Source: an uncultured Eggerthellaceae bacterium
GTDB taxonomy: Bacteria > Actinomycetota > Coriobacteriia > Coriobacteriales > Eggerthellaceae
Length of the DNA: 64,000 nucleotides
Direction: 5' to 3'
Assembly (NCBI GenBank): GCA_910588205.1
Contig: CAJUQK010000001.1
Coordinates: 62,001 to 126,000 of the forward strand
Below, piece after piece: positions 41,653 to 51,062 of this stretch; position 1 is the stretch's first letter; every line of letters begins with the position of its first letter. The notes beneath the pieces were generated by a model. The model was not told the DNA's origin and searched no databases. It saw nothing but the letters and a program-made list of their open reading frames with translations. A program made the position numbers and the translations under genes.

Positions 41653-42654
41653 CTAGAGCATGATCTTGGCCAAGTCCTTGACCCTGTTCGAATAGCCCCA
41701 TTCGTTATCGTACCAGGAGATGCACTTCACGAAGTTGCCTTCGCCGCCCAGCACCATGGTGAGGCCGGAATCGAAGACGGAGGAGTGGGCATCGCCCACG
41801 ATGTCGATGGACACCAGCGGGTCAGAGGTGTATTCCAGGATGCCCTTCATGGGACCTTCGGCTGCTGCCTTCATGGCTGCGTTGATCTCTTCCACTGTGG
41901 CTGCCTTCTCCAGTTCCACCGTGAGGTCTACCATGGAGCCGTCGGGCGTGGGAACGCGAGTGGCGAAGCCATCCAGCTTGCCCTTGAGCTCGGGGAGCAC
42001 CAGGGCCACCGCGCGGGCGGCACCGGTGGTGGTAGGGATCATGGACATGGCTGCAGCACGGGCGCGGCGCAGGTCCTTGTGGGGAAGGTCCAAGATCTTC
42101 TGGTCATTGGTGTAAGCATGGATGGTGTTCATGAAGCCGCGCTTGATACCGAAGTTGTCTAGGAGCACCTTGGCGAAGGGGGCCAGGCAGTTGGTGGTGC
42201 AGGAGGCGTTGGAGACGATGTTATCCGTCTCCTTGTTGTAGGTATCATCATTCACACCCATGACGATGGTGTTGTCGACGTTCTTGCCCGGAGCGGAGAT
42301 GATGACCTTCTTGGCACCGGCCTCGAGGTGGGCCTTGGCCTTTTCGCCATCCGTGAAGAAGCCCGTGGACTCGACGACGATATCGATGCCCAAATCCTTC
42401 CAGGGAAGGTCCTTCGGGTCCCTTTCGGAGAGGACGACCACCTTGTGGCCATCTACCACCATGCCGTCTTCTACGACCTCTATGACATCGAAGGCGCGAC
42501 GATGGACGGAGTCATACTTGAGGAGGTGAGCCATGGTAGGGATGTCGCCCAGGTCATTCACTGCTACCACTTCAAGATCGGGATCATTCGCCATGGCGCG
42601 ATAGACCAGACGTCCGATCCTGCCGAATCCATTGATTGCGATCCTGGTTGTCAT
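41653..42654 (-). CDS. gap: Glyceraldehyde-3-phosphate dehydrogenase (NAD type)
   Basis: 333-aa enzyme oxidising glyceraldehyde-3-phosphate to 1,3-bisphosphoglycerate. INGFGRIGR dinucleotide-binding motif at 5-13, VAVNDLGD with an Asp that favours NAD over NADP, and catalytic Cys152 in SNASCTTN. The start at 42654 has AAGGAG six bases upstream. 189 bp to whiA, in which I find no clear promoter. Confidence 0.96.
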   Translation of the reverse strand: MTTRIAINGFGRIGRLVYRAMANDPDLEVVAVNDLGDIPTMAHLLKYDSVHRRAFDVIEVVEDGMVVDGHKVVVLSERDPKDLPWKDLGIDIVVESTGFFTDGEKAKAHLEAGAKKVIISAPGKNVDNTIVMGVNDDTYNKETDNIVSNASCTTNCLAPFAKVLLDNFGIKRGFMNTIHAYTNDQKILDLPHKDLRRARAAAMSMIPTTTGAARAVALVLPELKGKLDGFATRVPTPDGSMVDLTVELEKAATVEEINAAMKAAAEGPMKGILEYTSDPLVSIDIVGDAHSSVFDSGLTMVLGGEGNFVKCISWYDNEWGYSNRVKDLAKIML

Positions 42655-42843
42655 AGAGACTCCTTCGATTCGTCCTATCGTGCGGACCCTTTTGCACGCA
42701 CGCATCACAGGATACCACCCCCGCTCTGCATCCATGGAAATCGTTGCTTATCTGATAGCAGCCTCGGGGGTGAGCGTCAGACATCCTTAGAAGTGATGTG
42801 TCGGGCAGCTATGATAGGTGGCCTTGCTCGCTTCCGGCAGGGC

Positions 42844-43767
42844 TCATTCCTCCAAGAGCTGCTCAAGGCGACGCAGGCGGTGGTTCATGGCTGACTTCGA
42901 AAGCGGCGGATCGTGGCGCTCTCCCAGCTCCTTCAGAGAGGCCTCAGGATAGGTCACGCGCAGACGGATGAATTCCTGGAGAGCCGGGGGCAGCGAGGCT
43001 ACATCATGGATGCGCAGCACGTCTCGGATCATGAATAGCTGGCGAAAGGCGGCATCGGCGGCTTTGTGCTGATTGGCTATCTCTGCATTGATCTGGCGGT
43101 TGACGTCATTGCGCACGGATTTGACCACGCGCACCTCCTCCAGCATCAGGGCTGAGCGGTGGGCACCGGTGAAAGCCAGGAATTCCAGGATGGCATTGCC
43201 GCTCTTGAGATAGATCATCTGGGAGGAGCGTCGAGCCATCACCTTCGCGGGTATGCCCTGGCTACTCAGGATCTCCACGGCATCTTGGGCGAATTGACCG
43301 TTCTCCACGATCATCTCGAAGTGGAAATTGCTCTTGGGGTCAGAGATGAATCCGCTACCTAAGAAGATGCCGCGCAGATAGGCCGCTTGGCAGCATTTCT
43401 TCGAGACCAATCGCGGGTCTATCCCTAAGGACAGGCCACCGTCTTCGGCCACGATACCCATGTCGCGGAGAGCGTCTCTTAGATCCTGCTGGGCGGGGAT
43501 CTCGATGAGATAGTTCGGGGTCTTATGGAGGACGGAGCGACGGATGGTCAATTCGGTCTTGAGTCCGTAGAGAGCGTGGAGCAGCTTGATGACCAGTCGT
43601 CCCACTGAGGCCGAATCCGTGGCGATTTCAACGCGATAGCTACCCGGCCCGCTCAGGAAGAGCGTTCCCTCCACTCGCACGAGGGCAGCGAGAGTGGCGC
43701 GGTCGCAATGGCTGCATGAAGGAGCCACATGGGCCAATTCGTCTTTGACATCCGTGGTGAAGGACAT
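42844..43767 (-). CDS. whiA: Sporulation/cell-division regulator WhiA
   Basis: 307-aa WhiA protein: an N-terminal LAGLIDADG homing-endonuclease-like fold without catalytic residues, and a C-terminal helix-turn-helix (SLKELGERHDPPLSKSAMNH). WhiA controls sporulation in Streptomyces and division or chromosome segregation in Bacillus; sporulation is not expected here. Last gene of uvrC-rapZ-yvcK-whiA, the conserved Gram-positive order. Confidence 0.95.
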   Translation of the reverse strand: MSFTTDVKDELAHVAPSCSHCDRATLAALVRVEGTLFLSGPGSYRVEIATDSASVGRLVIKLLHALYGLKTELTIRRSVLHKTPNYLIEIPAQQDLRDALRDMGIVAEDGGLSLGIDPRLVSKKCCQAAYLRGIFLGSGFISDPKSNFHFEMIVENGQFAQDAVEILSSQGIPAKVMARRSSQMIYLKSGNAILEFLAFTGAHRSALMLEEVRVVKSVRNDVNRQINAEIANQHKAADAAFRQLFMIRDVLRIHDVASLPPALQEFIRLRVTYPEASLKELGERHDPPLSKSAMNHRLRRLEQLLEE

Positions 43768-43777
43768 GAGGGCACCC

Positions 43778-44920
43778 TTAGAATTCCCGGCGAGAGAGCA
43801 TGAGCCGGATCACCTGGAGGATGGCATCTCGCAGGGCGGCTGGGTCATGCCAGGTGGGTTGATGAGTATCAGCCAGGTTGCGAGCGAGGACTACGGGGCC
43901 TTCTGCCTGGATGGCCTGGACATCCTGATAGGTGATGGAGACAGGCCGCACTCCCCCGGAGAGGCGCAGATCATCCAGATCGGAGATGGAGCCGTGTTCG
44001 GGTTCGTCTCCCGCTACGGCGATGAAGCTCCCGGTGGCGGGGCTCTCGGCTCGCAGCTGCACGGGGGTATGCACTAGCATGTAATCCACCAAACCGTCCA
44101 TCCCATGATCGAAGAGCGCCCGCAGATGCTCACGGGCGGAGAGCCCCCAGGTCTCCCCCTGGACGTCAGCAAGCGAGCACACGAAGAGCACCGAGCCGCG
44201 GGAGCGTTGGATGGCCTCCAGGATGCCCGGGACCAAGAGGTTCGGGATGATGGAGGTGAACAAGGACCCTGGCCCCAGCACGATGAGATCAGCGCTTTCG
44301 ATGGCTTTGAGGGCCGGGCGATACGGGCGGATGGCGCCCTCATCGCTTTGAAGGCTCACGGATTCCAGAGCGGTACGGGAATGGCACGCCACTGCCTGTC
44401 CATCCAGGGTCCGCCCATCCTTTGTGTGCGCGGTCAGTGTCACATGATCCAACGTGGAAGGATAGACGTGGCCCTGGGCGTTCACGAGCCGCTCGCAGAT
44501 GCGGATGGCTTCTGGGAATGAACCGGAGGCATCCTCCAAGGCGGCTAAGAGGAGGTTTCCCAAGGCATGGTCATCTGCCACGGCGAACCGGTACTTGAAG
44601 GCCCTCACCAAAGGATCAGTGGGGTCATCAGCGAAGGCAGCGATGCATTTGCGGATATCTCCCGGAGGGGTCACATCCGCTTTGTCTCGCAGGATGCCGG
44701 TAGAGCCCCCGTCATCTGCCATGGCTACCACCGCAGAAGTGGGTATCCCGAGGGACAGGAGGGTCCGGATGGAGACAGGTGCTCCCGTGCCACCGCCGAT
44801 GACCACCGCTTCTATGGGCTCATCGGCCTCGGCGGGCACATCCCCTGCTAGAACGGAGTCATCCAAGGCTCGGAAGGCGCCGGTGGCCGAAGGGTCCATA
44901 TGGAACGGACGCGGATCCAT
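43778..44920 (-). CDS. yvcK: YvcK/CofD-like gluconeogenesis factor
   Basis: 380-aa UPF0052/CofD-like protein with VVIGGGTGAPVSIRTLL near 40, ADDGGSTG, and PGDIRKC. In Bacillus and Mycobacterium YvcK (CuvA) binds UDP-sugars and supports growth on gluconeogenic carbon and cell-wall synthesis. The start at 44920 (MDPRPFHMDP) follows AAGGG and lies just after the rapZ stop; ATG codons 42 and 57 bases earlier overlap rapZ. Confidence 0.92.
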   Translation of the reverse strand: MDPRPFHMDPSATGAFRALDDSVLAGDVPAEADEPIEAVVIGGGTGAPVSIRTLLSLGIPTSAVVAMADDGGSTGILRDKADVTPPGDIRKCIAAFADDPTDPLVRAFKYRFAVADDHALGNLLLAALEDASGSFPEAIRICERLVNAQGHVYPSTLDHVTLTAHTKDGRTLDGQAVACHSRTALESVSLQSDEGAIRPYRPALKAIESADLIVLGPGSLFTSIIPNLLVPGILEAIQRSRGSVLFVCSLADVQGETWGLSAREHLRALFDHGMDGLVDYMLVHTPVQLRAESPATGSFIAVAGDEPEHGSISDLDDLRLSGGVRPVSITYQDVQAIQAEGPVVLARNLADTHQPTWHDPAALRDAILQVIRLMLSRREF

Positions 44921-44927
44921 GGTGCCC

Positions 44928-45920
44928 TTAGGCCTGAGCTGCAGGCTCAGAGGAATGGACATCGGGCGATTCGTCATCTAGATGATCGGGATCCGCAGCC
45001 TTGCGCTCCGCCTTGCCTAGATCGCGATGGGCAACTGACACGCGATAGCCCTTGGATTTCAGGTAGTCCCCGGTGGCTTCTGCCAGCGCAACAGACCGAT
45101 GCTGGCCACCTGTGCAGCCTACCCCAATGGCGAGCTGCTGCTTGCCCTCAGCCACATATCCAGGCATCACCACATCCAAGAGGGATTGCCAGCGCTTGCG
45201 AAATTCGATGGTCTCATCCCTCAGCATCACGAAATCGCGTACCGGCTTATCTAGACCGGTGAGGTTGCGCAGGTCGGGGTCGTAGTAGGGGTTCGGCAGG
45301 AAGCGGACATCCATCACCAGGTCAGCATCGAGGGGGGCTCCATGCTTGAAGCCGAAGGAGTAAACGGTGACGGAGAGCCCCTTGCGTTCGGTGCCTTCGG
45401 CGAAAGCAGAGCGTAGGGTGCTGCGGAGCTTCTGAGGTAGCATCTCGGTGGTGTCCAGGACCAGATCAGCCCGTTTGCGCAGACCGGAGAGCAGCAAGCG
45501 CTCAGCCTGGATGCCTTGGGCGATGGTGGTGCCTTCGGTGCAGAGGGGATGGCGTCGACGGCTGGACTTGTAGCGAGAGACCAGCTTCGAGTCATCGGCA
45601 TCCAAGAAGATGAGCTGGAACCGGACCTTGTCTGATTCGAGCTGATCTAGGGTATCTATGAGAGAGCCGAAATACTTGCCGTTGCGGGCGTCGCAGACCA
45701 ATGCTAGTTTGGAATGGGGGTCATCTGCACTGGCGTTGCGGTTCAGTTGGACGAGATTAGAGATGAGCGAAGCGGGCAGGTTGTCCACGCAGAAATAGCC
45801 TAGATCCTCGAATACATGCATGGCTTCAGTGCGACCGGCGCCGCTCATGCCTGTAACGATCACCAGTTCGGGCATGGGGTTGGATGCCTCTGCGCTATGG
45901 GTCTCGATGATATCCGTCAT
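44928..45920 (-). CDS. rapZ: RNase adapter/nucleotide-binding protein RapZ
   Basis: 330-aa YvcJ/RapZ P-loop protein. The Walker A GMSGAGRT has Arg-Thr where proteobacteria have Lys-Ser, the usual form in Actinobacteria. FEDLGYFCVDNLP and the C-terminal GCTGGQHRSV are conserved. In E. coli RapZ steers RNase E to GlmZ; the function here is unknown because there is no such system. The ATGA overlaps the uvrC stop. Confidence 0.92.
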   Translation of the reverse strand: MTDIIETHSAEASNPMPELVIVTGMSGAGRTEAMHVFEDLGYFCVDNLPASLISNLVQLNRNASADDPHSKLALVCDARNGKYFGSLIDTLDQLESDKVRFQLIFLDADDSKLVSRYKSSRRRHPLCTEGTTIAQGIQAERLLLSGLRKRADLVLDTTEMLPQKLRSTLRSAFAEGTERKGLSVTVYSFGFKHGAPLDADLVMDVRFLPNPYYDPDLRNLTGLDKPVRDFVMLRDETIEFRKRWQSLLDVVMPGYVAEGKQQLAIGVGCTGGQHRSVALAEATGDYLKSKGYRVSVAHRDLGKAERKAADPDHLDDESPDVHSSEPAAQA

Positions 45921-47938
45921 GAGCTGCTCCCCTCCTTCAAAGGATGCTCTTCATTATACTGTGCGATCACCGCGAAGAGGTCTTCCGCCACCTCTGCAGG
46001 CAGCACCTTCGCAGCTCGGATATCCTCTAGCGAGGCGCTGCGCAGGGCCTTCATGGATCTGAAATGGCGCAAGAGCGCCTTCTTCCGCACGGGCCCGATG
46101 CCGGGTACTTCGTCGAGCAGTGAGGCTGTCATGCCTTTGCCGCGCAGCTCCCGGTGGAAGGTGATAGCGAACCGGTGGGCTTCGTCACGCACTTGCTTCA
46201 CCAGATACAGCGAAGCGGAGCCGCCCGGCAGCACGATAGGTCCCGAATCCTGCCAAGGGACGAATAGCTCCTCATCACGCTTCGCCAGACCCACTACGGG
46301 GATGTCGTCTATGCCCATCTGCTCGAACATCTTCAAAGCCGCGGTGAGCTGAGGTTTGCCGCCGTCTAAGATGATGAGGTCGGGTTTGGATCCGAATCGT
46401 TCATCGGCCATGCGCTCGGGGGCATAGCGTCGCTCCATCACCTCCTGCATACTAAGGAAGTCGTTGGCTTCAGTGAGCTCTGCTTTGATCTTAAAGCGGC
46501 GGTACTGGTTCTTGTCCGGTTTTCCGCCCGTGAAGACCACCATGGAAGCCACCGTGTAAGCACCGTGCAAAGTGGAGATGTCGAAGCATTCGATCCGCAT
46601 AGGTGGCCTATCCAGGGCCAGAGCGCTCTCCAGCTGGGCCAAGGCATCGTTGATGCGCTTATCGTCATAGTTGGTGCGCACCTTGTAGCGCATGAGCGTA
46701 TGCTGGGCATTGCGCTCCGCTAGGGCCACCAGCTCTGAGCGCTCCCCTCGCTGAGGCTCCATGAGACGCACCTTCGCCCCATGGACTGAGGAGAGCTTTT
46801 CTGTGAGCCATTCCTCCATGGCCTCTGCATCGTCAGGGAGCTGAGCCAAGATGACCTCATGGGGAATGGATGTGGTGGCATCGTAATAGCGCAGGACGAA
46901 GTTCCGGAGCAAGTCTTCATCAGGCACATCTTTGCCGCGGTCTAAGATGAACTCGTTGGAGTTCAGGATACGACCCTCGCGGATCTGGAAGACATGGACG
47001 CCGGCGACAGTCTCTTCGCGATAGATGCCCACCACATCGGCATCCAGGCTCTTGGAGGAGACGGCATGCTGACGCTCGTTCTGGGAATCGATCACCTCAA
47101 TGCGGGCCTTGACGCGCGCTGCTCGTTCGAAATCGAGCTCTGCCGCTGCCGCTGCCATTTCTTCGGTGAGCTCTTCAAGGAATTCCTTGCGGTTGCCCGC
47201 CAAGAAGCGCTCGATGCGTTCCACATTGCGGGCGTACTCCTCCTGACTGATCTTCCCGCAGCAGGTGCCCGGACCCAAGCCCACATGGGAATCGAAGCAT
47301 TCGGGGCATCCCGCCATCACGCATTGGGGATCCGGGAGGCCCGCTTCTTCGGCTTTGCCCTTTCGGTATCCGCCATAACCCTTCTTCTCAAGCTTGCGCT
47401 CCATCGATCGCCATTCAGCGCAGGTGGCGGCGCAGAGGGGAACGATGCGGCGAGCTATATCCACCAGGCGTCGAGCAGCCCGAGAATCCGTATAGGGACC
47501 GAAATAGCGAGATGTCTTTTTGTGCTTTTCTCGCGTGTATTTGATGGCTGGGAAAACGTCACCTTTGGTGATGCAGATGAAGGGGTAGCTCTTGTCATCT
47601 TTGAAGTCAGCGTTGTAGAACGGCGAGTACTGGTTGATGAGGTTCTTCTCGAGCACCAGGGACTCGTGCTCGTTCTCTACGACGATGTACTCGAAGGAAT
47701 GTATGCGCTCTACCAGGAGGGGTATCTTCGCACGGCTGTCCTGGAAGTTCACGTACTGTCGCATGCGGGCGCGTAGCTGCTTGGCCTTGCCTACATAGAT
47801 GACCTCGCCCGCTCTGTCTTTCCAGAGGTACACTCCAGGCTCGGTGGGCACGTTCGCCAGCTCCCCCTTGATGCGGGCGAGCTTCTCCTGCTGCGTTTCC
47901 TGTCCAGCGGCAACAACGGCTTCTTCACGTTCATCCAT
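45917..47938 (-). CDS. uvrC: Excinuclease ABC subunit C
   Basis: 673-aa nuclease that makes the dual incision in nucleotide-excision repair. GIY-YIG domain (about 25-105; PGVYLWKD, VIYVGKA), a Cys-rich segment, a UVR motif (about 225-260), an RNase H-like endonuclease domain with IECFDIS and LIILDGGKPQL, and C-terminal helix-hairpin-helix motifs (VPGIGPVRKKALLRHF). No Shine-Dalgarno precedes the ATG at 47938; a TAGAAT ends eight bases before it, so translation may be leaderless. No LexA box was found upstream. First gene of the uvrC-rapZ-yvcK-whiA run. Confidence 0.94.
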   Translation of the reverse strand: MDEREEAVVAAGQETQQEKLARIKGELANVPTEPGVYLWKDRAGEVIYVGKAKQLRARMRQYVNFQDSRAKIPLLVERIHSFEYIVVENEHESLVLEKNLINQYSPFYNADFKDDKSYPFICITKGDVFPAIKYTREKHKKTSRYFGPYTDSRAARRLVDIARRIVPLCAATCAEWRSMERKLEKKGYGGYRKGKAEEAGLPDPQCVMAGCPECFDSHVGLGPGTCCGKISQEEYARNVERIERFLAGNRKEFLEELTEEMAAAAAELDFERAARVKARIEVIDSQNERQHAVSSKSLDADVVGIYREETVAGVHVFQIREGRILNSNEFILDRGKDVPDEDLLRNFVLRYYDATTSIPHEVILAQLPDDAEAMEEWLTEKLSSVHGAKVRLMEPQRGERSELVALAERNAQHTLMRYKVRTNYDDKRINDALAQLESALALDRPPMRIECFDISTLHGAYTVASMVVFTGGKPDKNQYRRFKIKAELTEANDFLSMQEVMERRYAPERMADERFGSKPDLIILDGGKPQLTAALKMFEQMGIDDIPVVGLAKRDEELFVPWQDSGPIVLPGGSASLYLVKQVRDEAHRFAITFHRELRGKGMTASLLDEVPGIGPVRKKALLRHFRSMKALRSASLEDIRAAKVLPAEVAEDLFAVIAQYNEEHPLKEGSSS

Positions 47939-47946
47939 AGGTTGGG

Positions 47947-47952
47947 ATTCTA
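47947..47952 (-). promoter_or_regulatory. Possible uvrC -10 element
   Basis: Minus-strand TAGAAT ends eight bases before the uvrC ATG. Transcription would start at or within a base or two of the start codon. No clear -35 is visible. Confidence 0.4.
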
Positions 47953-48057
47953 GGCGATGCGGAGCGTATCTGTCTCCTCGCGGCAAGATCGAACATCTTG
48001 AAAACACGGATGGCATCAGGAACGACGATGCCATCACAGAAGAGGGTCTTCGTCATC

Positions 48058-48063
48058 TATAAT
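48058..48063 (+). promoter_or_regulatory. Possible -10 of the DEAD-box helicase gene
   Basis: TATAAT lies 37 bp before the ATG at 48100. The -35 is weak. It is divergent from uvrC. Confidence 0.45.
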
Positions 48064-48099
48064 CAAAGGTTCTATCACTTCGTAGGATACGGAACCATC

Positions 48100-49542
48100 A
48101 TGACGAGATTCACTGACTTAGGGCTTCCCGAGCGCGCCTTGGCTGCTGTGGAGAAGCTGGGATTCACCGCCCCTACCCCCGTGCAAGAGCAAGCCATACC
48201 GAAGGTGTTGGTAGGTAAGGACATCATCGCTGCGGCAAGCACGGGGACGGGTAAGACGGCAGCATTCCTCCTGCCTGTCTTGGGCAAGATGCGCAAGCAG
48301 GGTGCGGGGCACAGGAAGCCACGAGCGCTGGTCATCACCCCTACGCGAGAGCTGGCAGAGCAGATAGCCTACACCAGTACGCGCATCGCGAAATGCTGCG
48401 GGTTGTATTCCACTGCGGTATTCGGTGGCCGATCCTATTCTCCTCAGATCAAGGACCTGCGACGCGGTACGGACATGCTGATCGCCACCCCCGGCAGGTT
48501 GATCGATCTGATAGAGCGTGGTGTAGCGGACCTTTCGGGAGTCGAGGTGCTGGTCCTCGATGAAGCAGACCGCATGTTGGATATGGGCTTCCTGCCTGCG
48601 ATCGAGGACATCGTCAGCAAGGTGCCTGAGCAGCGTCAGACGCTTCTGTTCTCTGCCACCATCGATGAATCCATCCAGAAGAACCTCTCCAGCCTTCTTA
48701 TGGACCCGGATATCATCCAGATTGCTCAGAAAGGGGAAACAGCGAAGATCGTCGAGCAATTCGTCATGCCCGTCTCCAATAGCAACAAGGCTGAGGCTCT
48801 GAAGTGCCTGTTGGATGAGAAGGGGCATGACCGGGTCATCGTCTTCGCTCGCACGCGCAATCGGGCCGAGGATCTGGCTCAGGAGCTCAACCGCTCCGGC
48901 TTCCAAAGCGAATGCATCCATTCTGATAAGACCCAAGGTCAGCGCAAGAAGGCCTTAGCGGCCTTTTGCCGAGGAGATGCGGGCATCATCGTGGCTACCG
49001 ATGTGCTAGCTCGGGGCATCGATGTTCCTGAGGTGGACTACGTGGTGAACTATGACCTGCCGGATATGGCCGAGGATTACATCCACAGGATCGGTCGCAC
49101 GGGGCGCGCGGGCAATGCGGGCTTTGCGGTCTCCTTCGTGGCTCAGAAGCAGTTGGATCGGCTTGAGGCTATCGAAGCGCTGATCGGGCGCAGCATCCCC
49201 ATCATGCGGATAACCTCCTTTGATATCGACATGGCTCAGTTGAGCAAGCCCTCCCGTCGGGATAAGGCGAAGACGCGCGAGGGGCTCTCCAAGAAGAGCG
49301 TCAAGTCTGCCGCGCGGGCCAAACGATACCGGGATAAGAAGAAGCAACAGAGCCGAGCCGATTATGACTACACGGGCTATGGCGATCTGCGTCGAGGCAA
49401 GAAGAAACGCAAGGACCTACGGCCTGAGGATAGGACAGAGAATGTCTCAGGGCCACGGTCGGGCCGTGGTGGGCGCAAGCAGCGCAAGGTGAATGCCTCC
49501 CACAAACCTGCCCACTCCACCAGAAAGCACAAGAAGCGCTGA
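48100..49542 (+). CDS. DEAD-box RNA helicase
   Basis: 480-aa ATP-dependent RNA helicase. Q motif and motif I ASTGTGKT near 46-53, Ia PTRELAEQ, II DEAD (VLDEADRMLDMGF), III SAT, and VI HRIGRTGRAG. A basic Lys/Arg-rich C-terminal tail of about 90 residues resembles RhlE- or CsdA-type tails and probably binds RNA. The start at 48100 (MTRFTDLGLP) is chosen by homology to the family; AGGA lies somewhat far upstream. The stop codon is inside a strong terminator hairpin. Confidence 0.92.
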   Translation: MTRFTDLGLPERALAAVEKLGFTAPTPVQEQAIPKVLVGKDIIAAASTGTGKTAAFLLPVLGKMRKQGAGHRKPRALVITPTRELAEQIAYTSTRIAKCCGLYSTAVFGGRSYSPQIKDLRRGTDMLIATPGRLIDLIERGVADLSGVEVLVLDEADRMLDMGFLPAIEDIVSKVPEQRQTLLFSATIDESIQKNLSSLLMDPDIIQIAQKGETAKIVEQFVMPVSNSNKAEALKCLLDEKGHDRVIVFARTRNRAEDLAQELNRSGFQSECIHSDKTQGQRKKALAAFCRGDAGIIVATDVLARGIDVPEVDYVVNYDLPDMAEDYIHRIGRTGRAGNAGFAVSFVAQKQLDRLEAIEALIGRSIPIMRITSFDIDMAQLSKPSRRDKAKTREGLSKKSVKSAARAKRYRDKKKQQSRADYDYTGYGDLRRGKKKRKDLRPEDRTENVSGPRSGRGGRKQRKVNASHKPAHSTRKHKKR

Positions 49543-49558
49543 GACAGCGCTTCTTGTG
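49528..49558. terminator. Bidirectional terminator hairpin between the helicase and gdhA
   Basis: CACAAGAAGCGCT (49528-49540) and AGCGCTTCTTGTG (49546-49558) form a perfect 13-bp stem with a five-base loop; it contains the helicase stop codon. A short CTTTCT run follows on the minus strand, so it also serves gdhA. T runs are weak on the plus side. Confidence 0.7.
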
Positions 49559-49583
49559 GATGAGCACATGTTGGTAAGGGAGG

Positions 49584-50915
49584 CTAGACTACGCCCTCGG
49601 CCATCATCGCGTCGGCAACCTTCTCGAAGCCGGCGATGTTCGCGCCCATGACGTAATCGCCTTCATGGCCATAGCGCTTCGCTGCATCGTCGATGGCATG
49701 GAAGATGTTGACCATGATGCCCTTGAGCTTGGCATCCACCTCTTCGAAGGTCCAAGAGAGGCGCTCGGAGTTCTGGGACATCTCCAAGCCAGATGTTGCG
49801 ACACCGCCCGCATTGGCAGCCTTGCCAGGAATGAACGCTACTCCGGCATCTTGGAGGTATTCCGTGGCGTCCATGGTGGTGGGCATGTTGGCACCTTCGG
49901 CCACCAGCTTGCAGCCGTTCTTGACCAGGGTCTGAACATCATCTAAGAAGACCTCATTTTGGGTGGCGCAAGGCAGGGCGATATCGCAGGGAACGGTCCA
50001 CACGCCGCGTCCCTCGTGGTATTCCACGCCGCTCTTCCGCTGGGCGTATTCGGAGATGCGACCGCGCTCCACTTCTTTGATCTGCTTGACCAGTTCGACA
50101 TCGATGCCTGCTGGATCATGGATCCAGCCCGTGGAGTCAGACATGGTCACCGGCTTGGCTCCCAGCTGGATGGCCTTCTGGGCAGCATAGATGGCTACGT
50201 TGCCCGAGCCGGAGATGCACACCGTCTTGCCCTCTAGAGAATCAGCCTTGCTCTTGAGATATTCCTCGACGATGTAGACCAGGCCATAGCCGGTAGCCTC
50301 GGTGCGAGCCAGAGAGCCGCCGAAGGTGAGACCCTTACCGGTCAGCACGCCCTCGAAGACGTTCTTGATCTTCTTGTACTGGCCGAACATGAAGCCGATC
50401 TCTCGGGCACCGGTGCCGATATCCCCTGCGGGGACATCGGTGTCTGCACCGATGTGGCGTGCGAGCTCGGTCATGAAGGACTGGCAGAAGCGCATGACCT
50501 CCATGTCGGATTTGCCCTTCGGATCGAAGTCGCATCCGCCCTTGCCACCGCCCATGGGGAGAGTGGTGAGCGAATTCTTGAATATCTGCTCGAAGCCCAA
50601 GAACTTGATGATGCCCAGGTTCACGGACGGATGCAGACGCAGGCCGCCTTTGTAGGGCCCGATGGCAGAGTTGAACTGCACGCGGAAGGCGCGATTCACC
50701 TGGACGTTGCCATTGTCATCCACCCAAGGCACCCGGAAGATGATGGCGCGCTCCGGCTCTACCAAACGCTCCAAGATGCTCGCCTTCTCGTATTCCGGAT
50801 GGGCATCGATGACGGGCTCCAAGGATTGCATGACCTCGGTCACTGCCTGGATGAACTCAGGTTGCTCCGGGTTCTTCGCCTTCACCTCTTCGATGATCCG
50901 CTCTGTGTACTTCAA
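49584..50915 (-). CDS. gdhA: Glutamate dehydrogenase (hexameric, NADP-type)
   Basis: 443-aa enzyme interconverting glutamate and 2-oxoglutarate plus ammonia. PMGGGKGGCDFDPKGKSD carries the catalytic lysine region, GTGAREIGFMFGQYKK the substrate domain, and SGSGNVAIYAAQKAI the dinucleotide fold; the Gly-x-Gly-x-x-Ala form suggests NADP. The TTG at 50915 is preferred because AAGGAG precedes it; a GTG at 50942 is the alternative. Monocistronic between two terminator or promoter gaps. It fits amino-acid fermentation or ammonia assimilation. Confidence 0.95.
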   Translation of the reverse strand: MKYTERIIEEVKAKNPEQPEFIQAVTEVMQSLEPVIDAHPEYEKASILERLVEPERAIIFRVPWVDDNGNVQVNRAFRVQFNSAIGPYKGGLRLHPSVNLGIIKFLGFEQIFKNSLTTLPMGGGKGGCDFDPKGKSDMEVMRFCQSFMTELARHIGADTDVPAGDIGTGAREIGFMFGQYKKIKNVFEGVLTGKGLTFGGSLARTEATGYGLVYIVEEYLKSKADSLEGKTVCISGSGNVAIYAAQKAIQLGAKPVTMSDSTGWIHDPAGIDVELVKQIKEVERGRISEYAQRKSGVEYHEGRGVWTVPCDIALPCATQNEVFLDDVQTLVKNGCKLVAEGANMPTTMDATEYLQDAGVAFIPGKAANAGGVATSGLEMSQNSERLSWTFEEVDAKLKGIMVNIFHAIDDAAKRYGHEGDYVMGANIAGFEKVADAMMAEGVV

Positions 50916-51062
50916 ACCCTGCTCCTTACCTCGGGCGCTCACGACTGAGCGCGCTGCTGGTTCACATGATGCGATTATAGGATCACGGTCTGGAAGGAGA
51001 TGTTTAATTTAATGACGTGGAAACATAATCCCTGCAACCCTCAGCGGCCAGCGGCGATGGGT

